Source: Bacteroides ndongoniae (lineage in GTDB: Bacteria > Bacteroidota > Bacteroidia > Bacteroidales > Bacteroidaceae). Taken from it: a stretch of 64,000 nt of DNA. Position 1 is the stretch's first letter. Every line of letters begins with the position of its first letter. This document shows, one piece after another, positions 8,958 to 17,665 of the stretch. The DNA is taken from positions 1,152,944-1,216,943 of the forward strand of contig NZ_FNVV01000013.1 of NCBI RefSeq assembly GCF_900108345.1, given 5' to 3'. Under the pieces are notes generated by a model. The model did not search any database. It saw only the letters and a list, made by a program, of their open reading frames with translations, and had not been told where the DNA came from. The position numbers and the translations under genes are program-made.

Positions 8958-9221
8958 CATTCGTGAGCAACACTTGTACGGCTCCTGTTCAACACTTGTA
9001 CGGCTCGCGAGCCATGCTTGCGATACTCGCGGGAGTTGCAGGCAATACTCGTGCCCTTTGCTTGCAACATGCGGCGGGCTTGGTTGTAAGATGCGGCGGC
9101 ATTGCTTTCAAAACCTGCCGGCATTGCTTGTCATTCCCGCCGACATTACTTGTTACGCCGGCTAACTACCGATGTTACGCCGCTAAAGTAGGTAGTTACA
9201 GTCGCCAAGTAGGAGTTTGGA
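8958..9221. repeat. Degenerate tandem array, twelve 22-bp units (copy A)
   Basis: Twelve consecutive 22-bp units can be laid out without a gap. Most units carry a CTCG/GCGG core and end in a TTGCTTG-like part followed by AA, CA or TA. Examples are units at 9024-9045 and 9046-9067, which both begin TACTCG and end GCAA. Units 10 and 11 contain an inverted pair, TAACTACC and GGTAGTTA. The second copy at 46508-46771 has the same unit number and the same last units. Reading frames that cross it are artefacts, because 22 is not a multiple of three. Confidence 0.85.
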
Positions 9222-9300
9222 AACGAAAAATGAAACATTAAAAATGAAGATGGCAGAGTGACCTTTTTTGTTCACGTCCAAAAATCCTTTTCTCTTTCAT

Positions 9301-9356
9301 CCTCATCCCTCAACCCTTCACCCTCATCCCTCATCCCTCAACCCTTCACCCTCAAC
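9301..9356. repeat. Heptanucleotide tandem repeat (CCTCAAC-like), 8 units
   Basis: Eight consecutive 7-bp units are CCTCATC, CCTCAAC or CCTTCAC, and two diverged units (ATTAAAC, CTTAAAC) follow to 9370. The array is intergenic, with no gene whose frame it would switch. Confidence 0.8.
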
Positions 9357-9383
9357 ATTAAACCTTAAACCCACTATTTTGCC

Positions 9384-9565
9384 TTCACGCTTTCACCGGA
9401 GGATTTTCGCACTGATACACAGCAGGATATGGTGAAAGATGAAGCTTCACGCCCTTTCAATGAAAATTTGAAAATCCGCGTTCATCCGCCTTTCCCCTGT
9501 AGTCCGCGTATCTATCTTTCACCACAACTTTTTTATTATCAATCGATTACGGTGAAACTTCACCT
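9384..9565. repeat. GTGAAAGAT/TTCACC module flanking array copy A
   Basis: This segment starts with TTCACGCTTTCACC and contains ATATGGTGAAAGAT, then TTCACGC, TTCAATGAAAA, ATCTTTCACC and TACGGTGAAACTT. The same blocks in the same order follow array copy B at 46880-47045. GGTGAAAGAT (9430s) and ATCTTTCACC (9510s) are inverted, so a large hairpin is possible. A further GGTGAAAGATGAA occurs near 9930. No coding potential is seen. Confidence 0.7.
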
Positions 9566-9647
9566 GCGTCCTTTTATCAGCATCCGCTTTTTGATGTGAA
9601 CCTTATGGGAAAACAGAAGTGGTACGTTGAGTAACGTTGCTGCACAA

Positions 9648-9739
9648 ACTGTTGCAGCATAACTGCACGTATTGATGCAGTGTCACTGCACTGACTGATG
9701 CAGAGTGACTGCACTAACTGTTGCAGTGAGGCTGCATAG
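9648..9739. repeat. Tandem array of four 23-bp units with internal TGCAG/CTGCA palindromes
   Basis: Units at 9648, 9671, 9694 and 9717 each contain TGCAG, five bases, then a CTGCA-type half. Successive half-sites are spaced alternately 11 and 12 bp. A partial unit precedes at about 9636. The array could bind a dimeric protein on one DNA face or form serial small hairpins. Confidence 0.8.
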
Positions 9740-10018
9740 TCTTTCCGTTCTGTCGGCTGTTAGGCCGTTGTATTTTTTCTCCTATGGGACGGGCAAAAAG
9801 CAAGTAGCGGAGTTTTGGACAGGTAGGTGGAGGTATGTGTCGCTTTTCTCAAAAACATTTTTCTTTGTTGGTTTTTAGTAGGAGTAAAATAGTGAACTTT
9901 TGCAAGTTGTTGATTAATAGATAATTGTGGTGAAAGATGAATGAGGATGATGAAAAGTTGGTTTACTATTTTCTCCCTATTTTGCGCTATTTTCTCCCCC
10001 TTCCTTAGGGGCTTAGTG

Positions 10019-10026
10019 TATCTTTG
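10019..10026 (+). promoter_or_regulatory. Promoter -7 element upstream of the small ORF before susC
   Basis: TATCTTTG matches TAnnTTTG. No well-spaced -33 element is seen. A start near 10033 would give a leader of about 13 nt before the ATG at 10046. Confidence 0.4.
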
Positions 10027-10045
10027 CGACAACTGAAATCTAAGA

Positions 10046-10150
10046 ATGAGCTATGGAAACAGCAATGAATGTATTTCTTCCATTGATCTGTTGCCTGTTG
10101 TTAAAAGGCAACATCGTCGGGAGCCTGTTTCTTTACACTTAGCAGTATAA
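10046..10150 (+). CDS. Possible 34-residue leader peptide upstream of susC
   Basis: A 34-codon frame starts with MSYGNSNECISS and ends SLHLAV before TAA. It sits just downstream of a TATCTTTG element and about 200 nt upstream of susC. It spans an inverted repeat (TGTTGCC 10089-10095 and GGCAACA 10107-10113), so translation could influence folding. I do not recognise a family. A 26-codon frame starts immediately after its stop (10151) and is hydrophobic. Both may be chance; the promoter spacing is the only positive sign. Confidence 0.3.
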   Translation: MSYGNSNECISSIDLLPVVKRQHRREPVSLHLAV

Positions 10151-10266
10151 ATGATAAGAGTGAAGGAATGGGCTTGTTGTTTTTGTTCTTTCCCTAACTT
10201 TCTGTTTATTAGTTTGTTGTGTTCATTTTGAAATGTTGTTGAAATAAATATGTAACATGCGGCTTT

Positions 10267-10274
10267 TACTTTTG
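10267..10274 (+). promoter_or_regulatory. Promoter -7 element of the susC-susD operon
   Basis: TACTTTTG matches TAnnTTTG 75 nt upstream of the susC ATG. The nearest upstream TTG is 25 nt away, longer than usual, so activation by a regulator is plausible. Confidence 0.55.
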
Positions 10275-10348
10275 CGGCCGGAAAAAAGAATGTGATAAAT
10301 ATATAAAATGAGAATAAAAACTGTTTTTTTTAACTAAAACTTTATTTT

Positions 10349-13300
10349 ATGCTGAATGTACAATTAAAAGGAAAAAGAACATGGATGCAGAGTTTGCTCC
10401 TCGTCATGTTCTTGCTAAGCAGTACCTTAGCATTTGCACAGAACAAGGTGACGGGTACCGTAACCGATAAGACTGGTGCTCCGTTGCCGGGTGTTAATGT
10501 CCTCGAAAAAGGCACGACTAATGGTAGTATAACCGATGTGGACGGAAAGTACAGCATCAATGTTGAGAAAGGTAAAACATTGATGTTCTCCTATATTGGT
10601 TTTACAACAAGAGAAATAGTCGTTAATCAGAATGTTATTAATGTCGCTCTGCAGGAAGACCTTCAGGCACTTGACGAGGTAGTGGTTATTGGTTACGGTA
10701 GCATGACTCGTAAGGATGTGACCAGCTCTATTACTACTGTAAAGGCCGACAAACTGAATGTAGGTACTTACACCAGTCCTGCCCAGTTGCTGCAAGGTAA
10801 AGTGCCGGGTCTGACCATCACACAGAGCAGCGACCCGAACAGCGAATACTCCTCAATCACGCTGCGTGGTGCTTCTTCATTGCGTGGTGGTGAGGCTATG
10901 GAGCCCTATTATGTAGTAGATGGCGTTCCGGGCGTATCTTTGGCTTTGGTCGCTCCCGAAGACATCGAAAGCATCGACGTACTGCGCGATGCAACAGCTA
11001 CTGCCATTTACGGTTCAAAGGCAGCCAATGGTGTGATCATCGTTACTACGAAGAAAGGTAAGGCCGGTAAAGCTACTGTAACTTACAGTGCTTACATCGC
11101 TGCAGACAAGGTGATGAAGAACCTTGACATGATGACTGCAGACGACCTGCGTGCGTATGCCAAAGCCAATAACTTTACCATCAATAACGATTTCGGAGCA
11201 AACACGGATTGGCAGAAAGAAGTGCAACGTACAGCATTTACTCACAATCACAATGTGTCGATTAGTGGCGGGAGTGATCGTACTTCTTACACTGCAAGTA
11301 TTAATTATATGGAGAAACAAGGTGTTATTAAGGGTACTGACATGGATCGTTTGATCGGACGTGCTTTTGTACAGACAAGAGCTTTGAATGACCGTTTGAT
11401 TTTGTCTATGAATCTGAATGCCAGTATCACCAATAACAATTCTGTTGAAACAGGAGGTGATAATAACAGTGTTTATGATGCAATGAACTATTATTCACCA
11501 TTGGTTCCTGTACGGGATGAAAATGGTAATTGGACAAATTATGTAGGTGTTTCTCAAAACTATAATCCACTGTCAATGATTAATGAAGACCTTTATCATC
11601 ATCAAACTAAAAAAATGCAAGGTACAGCTAAGGCGTCTTTAGATATTATTGATGGTTTACAATGGAATGCAACTTTGTCTTATCAGAACGAGCAGTTCTT
11701 GTGGGATGAATACCATACTTCACAGTCACAAATGACTTATGTCAAAGATAATGGCCAGGCTCATCGTCGTACAACTCAAGACCTCAAGAAAGTGTTTGAG
11801 ACTTATTTAAATTATGACAAGACTTTCAATGAAGTTCATAAATTGGGTATTATGTTGGGTTATTCTTGGGAAGAAACAACGAAAGCCGATGGATATGGCC
11901 TGACTGTTTATGACTTTTATAATGATGATTTAGGTTACAAGAATTTGGGTATGGCTAACAAAATGGATGGAATTGATGGTGTCTGGTCTTCTGCAGAAAA
12001 TACCCTGCGTATGATTTCATTCTATGGCCGTGTGAATTACTCATATAACAGTAAGTATTTGTTGCAGGCCACTGTTCGTCGTGATGGCTCTTCTGCTTTT
12101 GGTGTCAATAACCGTTGGGCTACCTTCCCCTCTTTCTCTGCCGCATGGCGTATTTCTGAAGAAGAGTTTGCCAAAGATTGGGGATTTGATGACTTGAAGT
12201 TGCGTGCAGGTTATGGTGTCAGCGGTAACTCACTGGGCTTTGATCCTTATATTTCGAGAATGCTTTATGGTGGTACCGGTTGGTTTACTTATGTAGATTC
12301 TAACGGAGTTGAATCTAACTATCGTATCATCGGTGCATTGCGTAACTCTAATCCTGATTTGAAATGGGAATCGACTTCCATGTTCAACGTCGGTGTTGAC
12401 TTCTCTGTATTAGGTGGTCGTTTGGGAGCAACCATTGAATATTATGTGAAAAAGACTTCTGACTTGATTCTTGCTTATGAGGTGTCAACAAATAGGTATC
12501 AATATCCTTCTATGTGGGCTAACGTAGGAGATATAAGTAATAAAGGTGTCGAAATTAGTATTAACGCTATTCCTGTTCAGACAAAAAACTTTGAATGGAG
12601 CACAACGGTGAATTTATCCCATAATAAGAATATTGTTGAAAAAATATCTAATGATACTTATTCTGTACCGTATATTAATACAGCCAATCCGAATATTGGC
12701 GGTTCTGCACAAGCGAATTCTATTCAACGTATTATGGAAGGTGAGCCGATAGGCACATTCTATATGTGGAAATGGGCAGGTTATAATGATGAAGGAGTTT
12801 CCGTGTTCAATGAATACGATGAGGATGGAAATGTAATAGGTACTACCACTCGATTGGATGAAAAAGACCGTGTGAAAGTTGGTTCCGCACAACCCAAACT
12901 GAACTTAGGATGGAATAACACATTGACTTATAAAAATTGGACTTTGACAGCTTTCTTCCAAGGAACATTTGGTAACAAGATTTTCAATGCTACCCGTGCA
13001 CAATACAATAATACGACTAATATTCAACAAGGTAAGAATGGTTTAAAAGAGATTATGACTGATCAGAAAATTACAGATGTTAATGCACAAGCTCCTTCTG
13101 ATCGTTATTTGGAAGATGGTAGCTACCTGCGTCTTTCTACTTTGAGCTTAGGATATGATTTTGGAAAGATTGGTAATTGGATTAACAATTTGAAGTTAAC
13201 AGCTACCTGCAACAACGTCTTTACTATTACTGGTTATTCTGGTACAGATCCCGAAGTAAGTTTGGGTGGCATAGAACCGGGTATTGATTGGCGTAACTCC

Positions 13301-13351
13301 TTCTATCCGCGTACTCGTACCTTTATGTTAGGATTGAATGTAAACTTCTAA
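10349..13351 (+). CDS. SusC/RagA-family TonB-linked outer-membrane transporter
   Basis: The product has 1000 residues: a signal peptide ending near SSTLAFAQ (residue 31), then a carboxypeptidase-regulatory-like beta-sandwich (about 34-105) with the typical VTGTVTDKTGAPLPGVNV start. DEVVVIGYG (109-117), the SusC-family TonB-box region, follows, then a plug domain and a beta-barrel ending in a C-terminal Phe. There is no N-terminal FecR-interacting signalling domain, so it is not of the sigma/anti-sigma transducer type. It pairs with the SusD gene 16 nt downstream and should import oligosaccharides across the outer membrane. The neighbouring GH92 enzyme suggests mannose-containing glycans, by context only. 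Confidence 0.96.
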   Translation: MLNVQLKGKRTWMQSLLLVMFLLSSTLAFAQNKVTGTVTDKTGAPLPGVNVLEKGTTNGSITDVDGKYSINVEKGKTLMFSYIGFTTREIVVNQNVINVALQEDLQALDEVVVIGYGSMTRKDVTSSITTVKADKLNVGTYTSPAQLLQGKVPGLTITQSSDPNSEYSSITLRGASSLRGGEAMEPYYVVDGVPGVSLALVAPEDIESIDVLRDATATAIYGSKAANGVIIVTTKKGKAGKATVTYSAYIAADKVMKNLDMMTADDLRAYAKANNFTINNDFGANTDWQKEVQRTAFTHNHNVSISGGSDRTSYTASINYMEKQGVIKGTDMDRLIGRAFVQTRALNDRLILSMNLNASITNNNSVETGGDNNSVYDAMNYYSPLVPVRDENGNWTNYVGVSQNYNPLSMINEDLYHHQTKKMQGTAKASLDIIDGLQWNATLSYQNEQFLWDEYHTSQSQMTYVKDNGQAHRRTTQDLKKVFETYLNYDKTFNEVHKLGIMLGYSWEETTKADGYGLTVYDFYNDDLGYKNLGMANKMDGIDGVWSSAENTLRMISFYGRVNYSYNSKYLLQATVRRDGSSAFGVNNRWATFPSFSAAWRISEEEFAKDWGFDDLKLRAGYGVSGNSLGFDPYISRMLYGGTGWFTYVDSNGVESNYRIIGALRNSNPDLKWESTSMFNVGVDFSVLGGRLGATIEYYVKKTSDLILAYEVSTNRYQYPSMWANVGDISNKGVEISINAIPVQTKNFEWSTTVNLSHNKNIVEKISNDTYSVPYINTANPNIGGSAQANSIQRIMEGEPIGTFYMWKWAGYNDEGVSVFNEYDEDGNVIGTTTRLDEKDRVKVGSAQPKLNLGWNNTLTYKNWTLTAFFQGTFGNKIFNATRAQYNNTTNIQQGKNGLKEIMTDQKITDVNAQAPSDRYLEDGSYLRLSTLSLGYDFGKIGNWINNLKLTATCNNVFTITGYSGTDPEVSLGGIEPGIDWRNSFYPRTRTFMLGLNVNF

Positions 13352-13367
13352 TTAACAGAATAAAATT

Positions 13368-14975
13368 ATGAAAAAGATATTCAAATTATTTATATCGGCC
13401 GGATTCTTGGCAGCAGCTACAACCGGTTGTACCGACCTTGATGTAGATATAACATCGCAACTGACGGAGTTTCCCGACTCAGAAATTGCTGCAGAAGCAA
13501 AATTGGCTAATGTATATTATGCATTTAGAGGAGCCTTAGGACGTAATTATAATTGGGCATGTGAGTTGTCTTCTGATGAATTTACAGGTATCTCATTTGA
13601 TGGAGATTATTATGATAATGGTGAAAAAGCAAATCCTACGCTACATATGTTGACTCCTGATGATTCGACTGTAGGTTGGTATGGTGATTTGGCTTCAGGT
13701 ATTACTAATTGCAATAAAGCAATTCTTGATTTTGGAGGAGAGGATGAACCAGCTGCAGCTCCGGCGCTTGCTATGCGTGCATTCTATCATTTCATCCTAA
13801 TGGATTGCTATGGAGCTATTCCTATTTTGGATCATTTGCTTGATGAAGATGAGTCCATTGATCGTTCTCCACGTCCTCAAGTAGCTGCTTTCATTGAAGC
13901 AGACTTATTAAAAGCTCTTCCAAATCTTAGCAAGGAGTCAAATGCTGCTACTTATGGTAAACCGAACTATTGGATGGCCAAAGCTTTACTTGCAAAACTT
14001 TATCTGAACTGGGCCGTTTATTCATGTGCTGATGTTACTACTTATACGCCTTCTGTTGACAATCCGAAGTTGAACGACTGTATTTCAGTTTGTGATGAAA
14101 TCATGAATAATGGTCCGTTTGATTTGAGTGATGGTTACCGTGAGAAGTTTTGGCCTGAAAACGGATCTCATATTAAAGATTTTATTTATGCTATGCCTTA
14201 TGATCGCATAAAGGCTCAAGGTATGACATATGCTCGTTTTCGTACTTGGAGACAGATGAATTCTTTAGATCCGTCAATGTATGGATTTAAATTGAGTGCG
14301 TCTGTCGGTGGAAACTTGGCTGTAAATCCTAATGTGGTTGATTTGCTGTCTTTGCCTGGTGATGATCGTAACTTGTCAATCGTCGGTGGACCTATTTATT
14401 TTTTCGACAATAATCGTAATTTAACTAATGAGCCTGTATTATATAATGGAGAACAACTTGTTTTTACAAAAGAAATTACATTAAAAGAAGGTTCTGTTCC
14501 TGAACAGCTTAATACTGGTAAGAATGTGACTGGTTGGTCACAAGGTTACAAATCGGTGAAGTGGTTTCCCACTTACGATGATTATTTGAATGACCGTAAT
14601 CAAAGTAATGATGTGCCTATTTTCCGCTATGCTGATATTATTCTGACTAAGGCCGAAGCTATTCTGCGAGGTGGTAGTACAACAAATGGCGATACTCCGG
14701 CTTCTTTACTGAATCAGATTCGTTCTTATGTTCATGCACCGGCATTTGAAGGTGATCCTACTTTGCAGGATATTCTGGACGAACGTGGTCGCGAGTTTTT
14801 CGATGAAAACTGGCGTCGTAATGACTTGATACGTTTCGGTAAGTTTGAAGATGATTGGTGTTTGAAGCATGTGGTTAATCCTAAAGCAAAAACGGAATTA
14901 TTCCGTCGTATATTCCCGATCCCGACCGGTGTGATGAATACTAACACCAACTGGACACAGAACCCTGGATACTAA
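13368..14975 (+). CDS. SusD/RagB-family outer-membrane glycan-binding lipoprotein
   Basis: The 535-residue protein has a lipobox (TTGCTDLD, residue about 21), so it is lipid-anchored and surface exposed next to its SusC partner. SusD features are the helical TPR-like body (FRGALGRNYNWACELSSDEF, MRAFYHFILMDCYGAIP) and the conserved C-terminal FFDENWRRNDLIRFG. It captures the glycan and acts as the lid of the SusC barrel. Base composition here is more AT-rich than in the flanking hydrolase genes. A strong terminator follows, so susC-susD forms one unit. Confidence 0.95.
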   Translation: MKKIFKLFISAGFLAAATTGCTDLDVDITSQLTEFPDSEIAAEAKLANVYYAFRGALGRNYNWACELSSDEFTGISFDGDYYDNGEKANPTLHMLTPDDSTVGWYGDLASGITNCNKAILDFGGEDEPAAAPALAMRAFYHFILMDCYGAIPILDHLLDEDESIDRSPRPQVAAFIEADLLKALPNLSKESNAATYGKPNYWMAKALLAKLYLNWAVYSCADVTTYTPSVDNPKLNDCISVCDEIMNNGPFDLSDGYREKFWPENGSHIKDFIYAMPYDRIKAQGMTYARFRTWRQMNSLDPSMYGFKLSASVGGNLAVNPNVVDLLSLPGDDRNLSIVGGPIYFFDNNRNLTNEPVLYNGEQLVFTKEITLKEGSVPEQLNTGKNVTGWSQGYKSVKWFPTYDDYLNDRNQSNDVPIFRYADIILTKAEAILRGGSTTNGDTPASLLNQIRSYVHAPAFEGDPTLQDILDERGREFFDENWRRNDLIRFGKFEDDWCLKHVVNPKAKTELFRRIFPIPTGVMNTNTNWTQNPGY

Positions 14976-15040
14976 TCACTCGTTATACATTTTTAAGGTA
15001 AAAAATAGGCGATTGTTTTATTTAGAGTTTTAAAAATGGA

Positions 15041-15096
15041 AGCCTTGGGTTGCATCCGTAGTGTCATGCTACGGATGCTAACACAAGGCTTTTTTT
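15041..15096 (+). terminator. Strong intrinsic terminator after susD
   Basis: A long stem is formed by AGCCTTG and GCATCCGTAG pairing with CTACGGATGC and CAAGGCT. The loop is about 6 nt and the T run at 15091-15096 follows directly. Confidence 0.9.
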
Positions 15097-15202
15097 ATGA
15101 CAGCATCATTCATTCTGCTTTTCCTTATTCCTATCAACGTCGTTTTGTGAATGAAGCAGGTGGAAGAGAATCAGTATCAACCCGGATGTTTTTCGGATTC
15201 TG

Positions 15203-15236
15203 TTGTCAGAAAGAAGCAGATTTATGATTAAATTTG
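15203..15236 (+). promoter_or_regulatory. Probable promoter of the second GH92 gene
   Basis: TTG (15203-15205) and TAAATTTG (15229-15236) are separated by 23 nt, slightly longer than usual. The -7 element lies 85 nt upstream of the GH92 ATG and after the susD terminator, so this gene has its own start. Confidence 0.5.
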
Positions 15237-15321
15237 CAGACAACGAATGAAAAAGAAAATGTATTCGGACAGGAAAATATCTGAATGGAGACAAGAACTT
15301 ACGTAAATAAATGGCATAGTT

Positions 15322-17616
15322 ATGAATATTCAACGATTGTTTTGCAGTATGGCATTGGCGTTGTTGTTGGCGCATGTCGCTACTGCTTCATCAAATGTTC
15401 AGTCGGTAGAGCGGAAGACTTCTCTGACCGATTACGTTGACCCGCGTATTGGTTCCGAGGGACTGGGACGTGTGTTTATCGGTCCGTCGTGCCCCTTTGG
15501 CATGGTGAAGCCGTCGCCCGACTGTACACCTTCTCCCAACAGTGGATGGTTGCCGATGCCCGAACGGGTGGATGGTTTTGCACAAGTACACGTCAGTGGC
15601 ACCGGAGGCGGACCGAAGTATGGTAACGTGCTGGTGGTTCCTTTCTGCGGAGCTTTGGACCGCACGCAACATTTCGATTATCGCGAGTACGAGAACATAC
15701 GCTTGGGTTACTACGACACCCGTTTCAAGCAAAGCGGCATCCGTACGGAGATAACCACCGCCGAGCGGGCTTCGTTCTACCGCTTTACTTATCCCGAGGC
15801 TGCGGACAAGGCACTGGCCATCGACGCCGGTTTCTTCTTGGGCGAAAGTCCGGTGCCCGATGCACGCGAGGCCCAGCAGTTTGTGGGCTCGGAGATACAG
15901 ATACTGTCCGACCGGGAAGTGTGCGGATATACCCGCATTCGTGGCGGATGGAACAACGGGCGTGCCTATACGGTTTACTTTTATGCCGAAACCGACCGCC
16001 CCTTCAGCGAATGGGCTACGTGGAAAGGCGACAGCATCACTGCCGACCGCACGCAGTACGATTCGCATCAGAAGACGGGGGCTTTGCTTCGTTTCGAAGG
16101 CGATGCCACAATGCTGCAGCTGAAGGTGGGCATCTCTTTCCTGAGTTGTCTGCGTGCCCAGGCCAACGCACACAACGAGATTCCCCACTGGTCGTTCGAC
16201 GAGGTACACCGTCAGCTCCTGGACAGGTGGGAAGCACTGTTCTCGAAAATCGAGATCGACGAGAAAGCTCCCGAAGCACACAAGCGGATGTTCTATACCG
16301 GATTGTATCATACGATGCTGATGCCTGTAGATCGTACGGGCGAGAATCCGCTTTGGAGTGATCCCGAACCTTATTACGATGACTTTTATGCCATTTGGGA
16401 TACGTACCGTGCGTCGTCGCCCCTGATCACGCTGATCGATCCGAAGCGTGAGGTCGATATTGTCCGTTCGTTAGTGAACATTTACAAGCGCGATGGCTAC
16501 ATGCCCGATGCCCGGAGCGGCAACTGCAACGGACGTACACAAGGCGGGTCGAATGCCGAAATCGTCATTGCCGATGCGTTTGTAAAAGGACTGGAAGGCA
16601 TCGACTACGAACTGGCCCTGCAAGCCATGCTGAAAGATGCTACCGTGGATCCGGGTGCCAACCACGAGGCCGAAGGACGTGGCGGCTTGCGCGAGTATCT
16701 GGAGCTGGGTTATGTTCCCTGGGGCATCGACCGTGCCGGAAACCGTACGGTGGAATACAGCTATTGTGACTATGCCATTGCCCTCGTGGCCAAGGGACTG
16801 GGAAAGGAAGAACTGTACCAACACTACCTGAAGCAGAGCGGCAACTGGAAGAACCTGTGGCGCGACGACTACGAACACAGCGGGGCACGGGGCTTCATCA
16901 TGCCGCGCGGTGCCGATGGCCAGTGGTTGGACAGCCTGCCCTACGGACACAGCCGGGTGATGCAACCCAAGTATGTCTATACTCCTATGACATTTGAAGG
17001 ACCGTGGTACACGCCCTGGTGGAGCATGTTCTTCTACGAGGCTTCTTCGTGGGAATATTCGCTGAGCATACCGCACGACGTACTGGGGCTGATCGAGAAG
17101 TGTGGCGGTCCGCAGGCTTTCGAACAGCGGTTGGACACTTTCTTTATCCGCAATTATTATAATGTGAACAACGAACCGTCGTTCCTTACCCCCTGCCTGT
17201 ATCACTGGTTGGGCAAGCCTTGGCGGAGCAGCGACCGCATCCATACGATTCTGGCAGAAAGCTATAACGACGGTCCTGTAGGTCTGCCGGGCAACGACGA
17301 TTCGGGTGCCATGTCGTCGTGGCTGGCTTTCCATATGATGGGGCTTTATCCCAATGCCGGTCAGGACTACTACCTGATAAACACACCGCTGCTTCGTACC
17401 ACTACGCTGCATCTGGCGAACGGACACGACTTCCGGATTGTGGCCGACGGCCTTTCGGAAAAGAACCGTTATGTGCAGAGTGCTACCCTGAACGGGGAAG
17501 ATTATCCGTGGTCGGCATTGCGCCACAAGGACCTGATGGCCGGCGGCACGCTGGTGCTGAAGATGGGAAAGAAGCCTTCGGAGTGGGGCAAGGAGATGTT
17601 TAGACCGAATCATTGA
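15322..17616 (+). CDS. GH92 family exo-alpha-mannosidase, secreted
   Basis: This is a 764-residue GH92 enzyme with a signal peptide (LALLLAHVATAS) and no lipobox. Motifs are VDPRIGSEGLGRVF near residue 40, NVNNEPSFL near 614 (catalytic acid region) and GLPGNDDSGAMSSW near 653 (base region). It differs clearly from the GH92 at 717, especially in the N-terminal domain (VHVSGTGGGPKYGNV), so the two probably cleave different mannosidic linkages. It is separated from susCD by a terminator but close enough to belong to the same utilisation locus. Periplasmic location is inferred from the signal peptide. Confidence 0.93.
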   Translation: MNIQRLFCSMALALLLAHVATASSNVQSVERKTSLTDYVDPRIGSEGLGRVFIGPSCPFGMVKPSPDCTPSPNSGWLPMPERVDGFAQVHVSGTGGGPKYGNVLVVPFCGALDRTQHFDYREYENIRLGYYDTRFKQSGIRTEITTAERASFYRFTYPEAADKALAIDAGFFLGESPVPDAREAQQFVGSEIQILSDREVCGYTRIRGGWNNGRAYTVYFYAETDRPFSEWATWKGDSITADRTQYDSHQKTGALLRFEGDATMLQLKVGISFLSCLRAQANAHNEIPHWSFDEVHRQLLDRWEALFSKIEIDEKAPEAHKRMFYTGLYHTMLMPVDRTGENPLWSDPEPYYDDFYAIWDTYRASSPLITLIDPKREVDIVRSLVNIYKRDGYMPDARSGNCNGRTQGGSNAEIVIADAFVKGLEGIDYELALQAMLKDATVDPGANHEAEGRGGLREYLELGYVPWGIDRAGNRTVEYSYCDYAIALVAKGLGKEELYQHYLKQSGNWKNLWRDDYEHSGARGFIMPRGADGQWLDSLPYGHSRVMQPKYVYTPMTFEGPWYTPWWSMFFYEASSWEYSLSIPHDVLGLIEKCGGPQAFEQRLDTFFIRNYYNVNNEPSFLTPCLYHWLGKPWRSSDRIHTILAESYNDGPVGLPGNDDSGAMSSWLAFHMMGLYPNAGQDYYLINTPLLRTTTLHLANGHDFRIVADGLSEKNRYVQSATLNGEDYPWSALRHKDLMAGGTLVLKMGKKPSEWGKEMFRPNH

Positions 17617-17665
17617 TTGAAGTTCCGACATATCCTTTTATGCAGAACTTAGATACATAAGAAAT

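Noticed and set aside
8958..9221. CRISPR or integron-type recombination array for the 22-bp repeats
   Set aside because: Units are directly adjacent without spacers or cassettes, and no integrase or cas gene is present in the window.
8920..9241. Several overlapping open frames (78-93 codons) on both strands around 8.9-9.2 kb, and again at 46.5-46.8 kb
   Set aside because: They cross the 22-bp array. A period not divisible by three keeps many frames open and gives no consistent protein. No homologous family, start signal or codon pattern supports them.
9301..9370. CRISPR-like array
   Set aside because: The unit is 7 bp with no spacers, and no cas genes are nearby. The 22-bp arrays also lack unique spacers between repeats.
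9760..10032. 90-codon minus-strand frame upstream of susC
   Set aside because: Low-complexity, no recognisable domain, and it covers the putative promoter region of the small ORF. It looks like chance in AT-rich spacer.
15036..15227. 63-codon frame after susD
   Set aside because: It begins inside the terminator stem and overlaps the promoter of the next gene.
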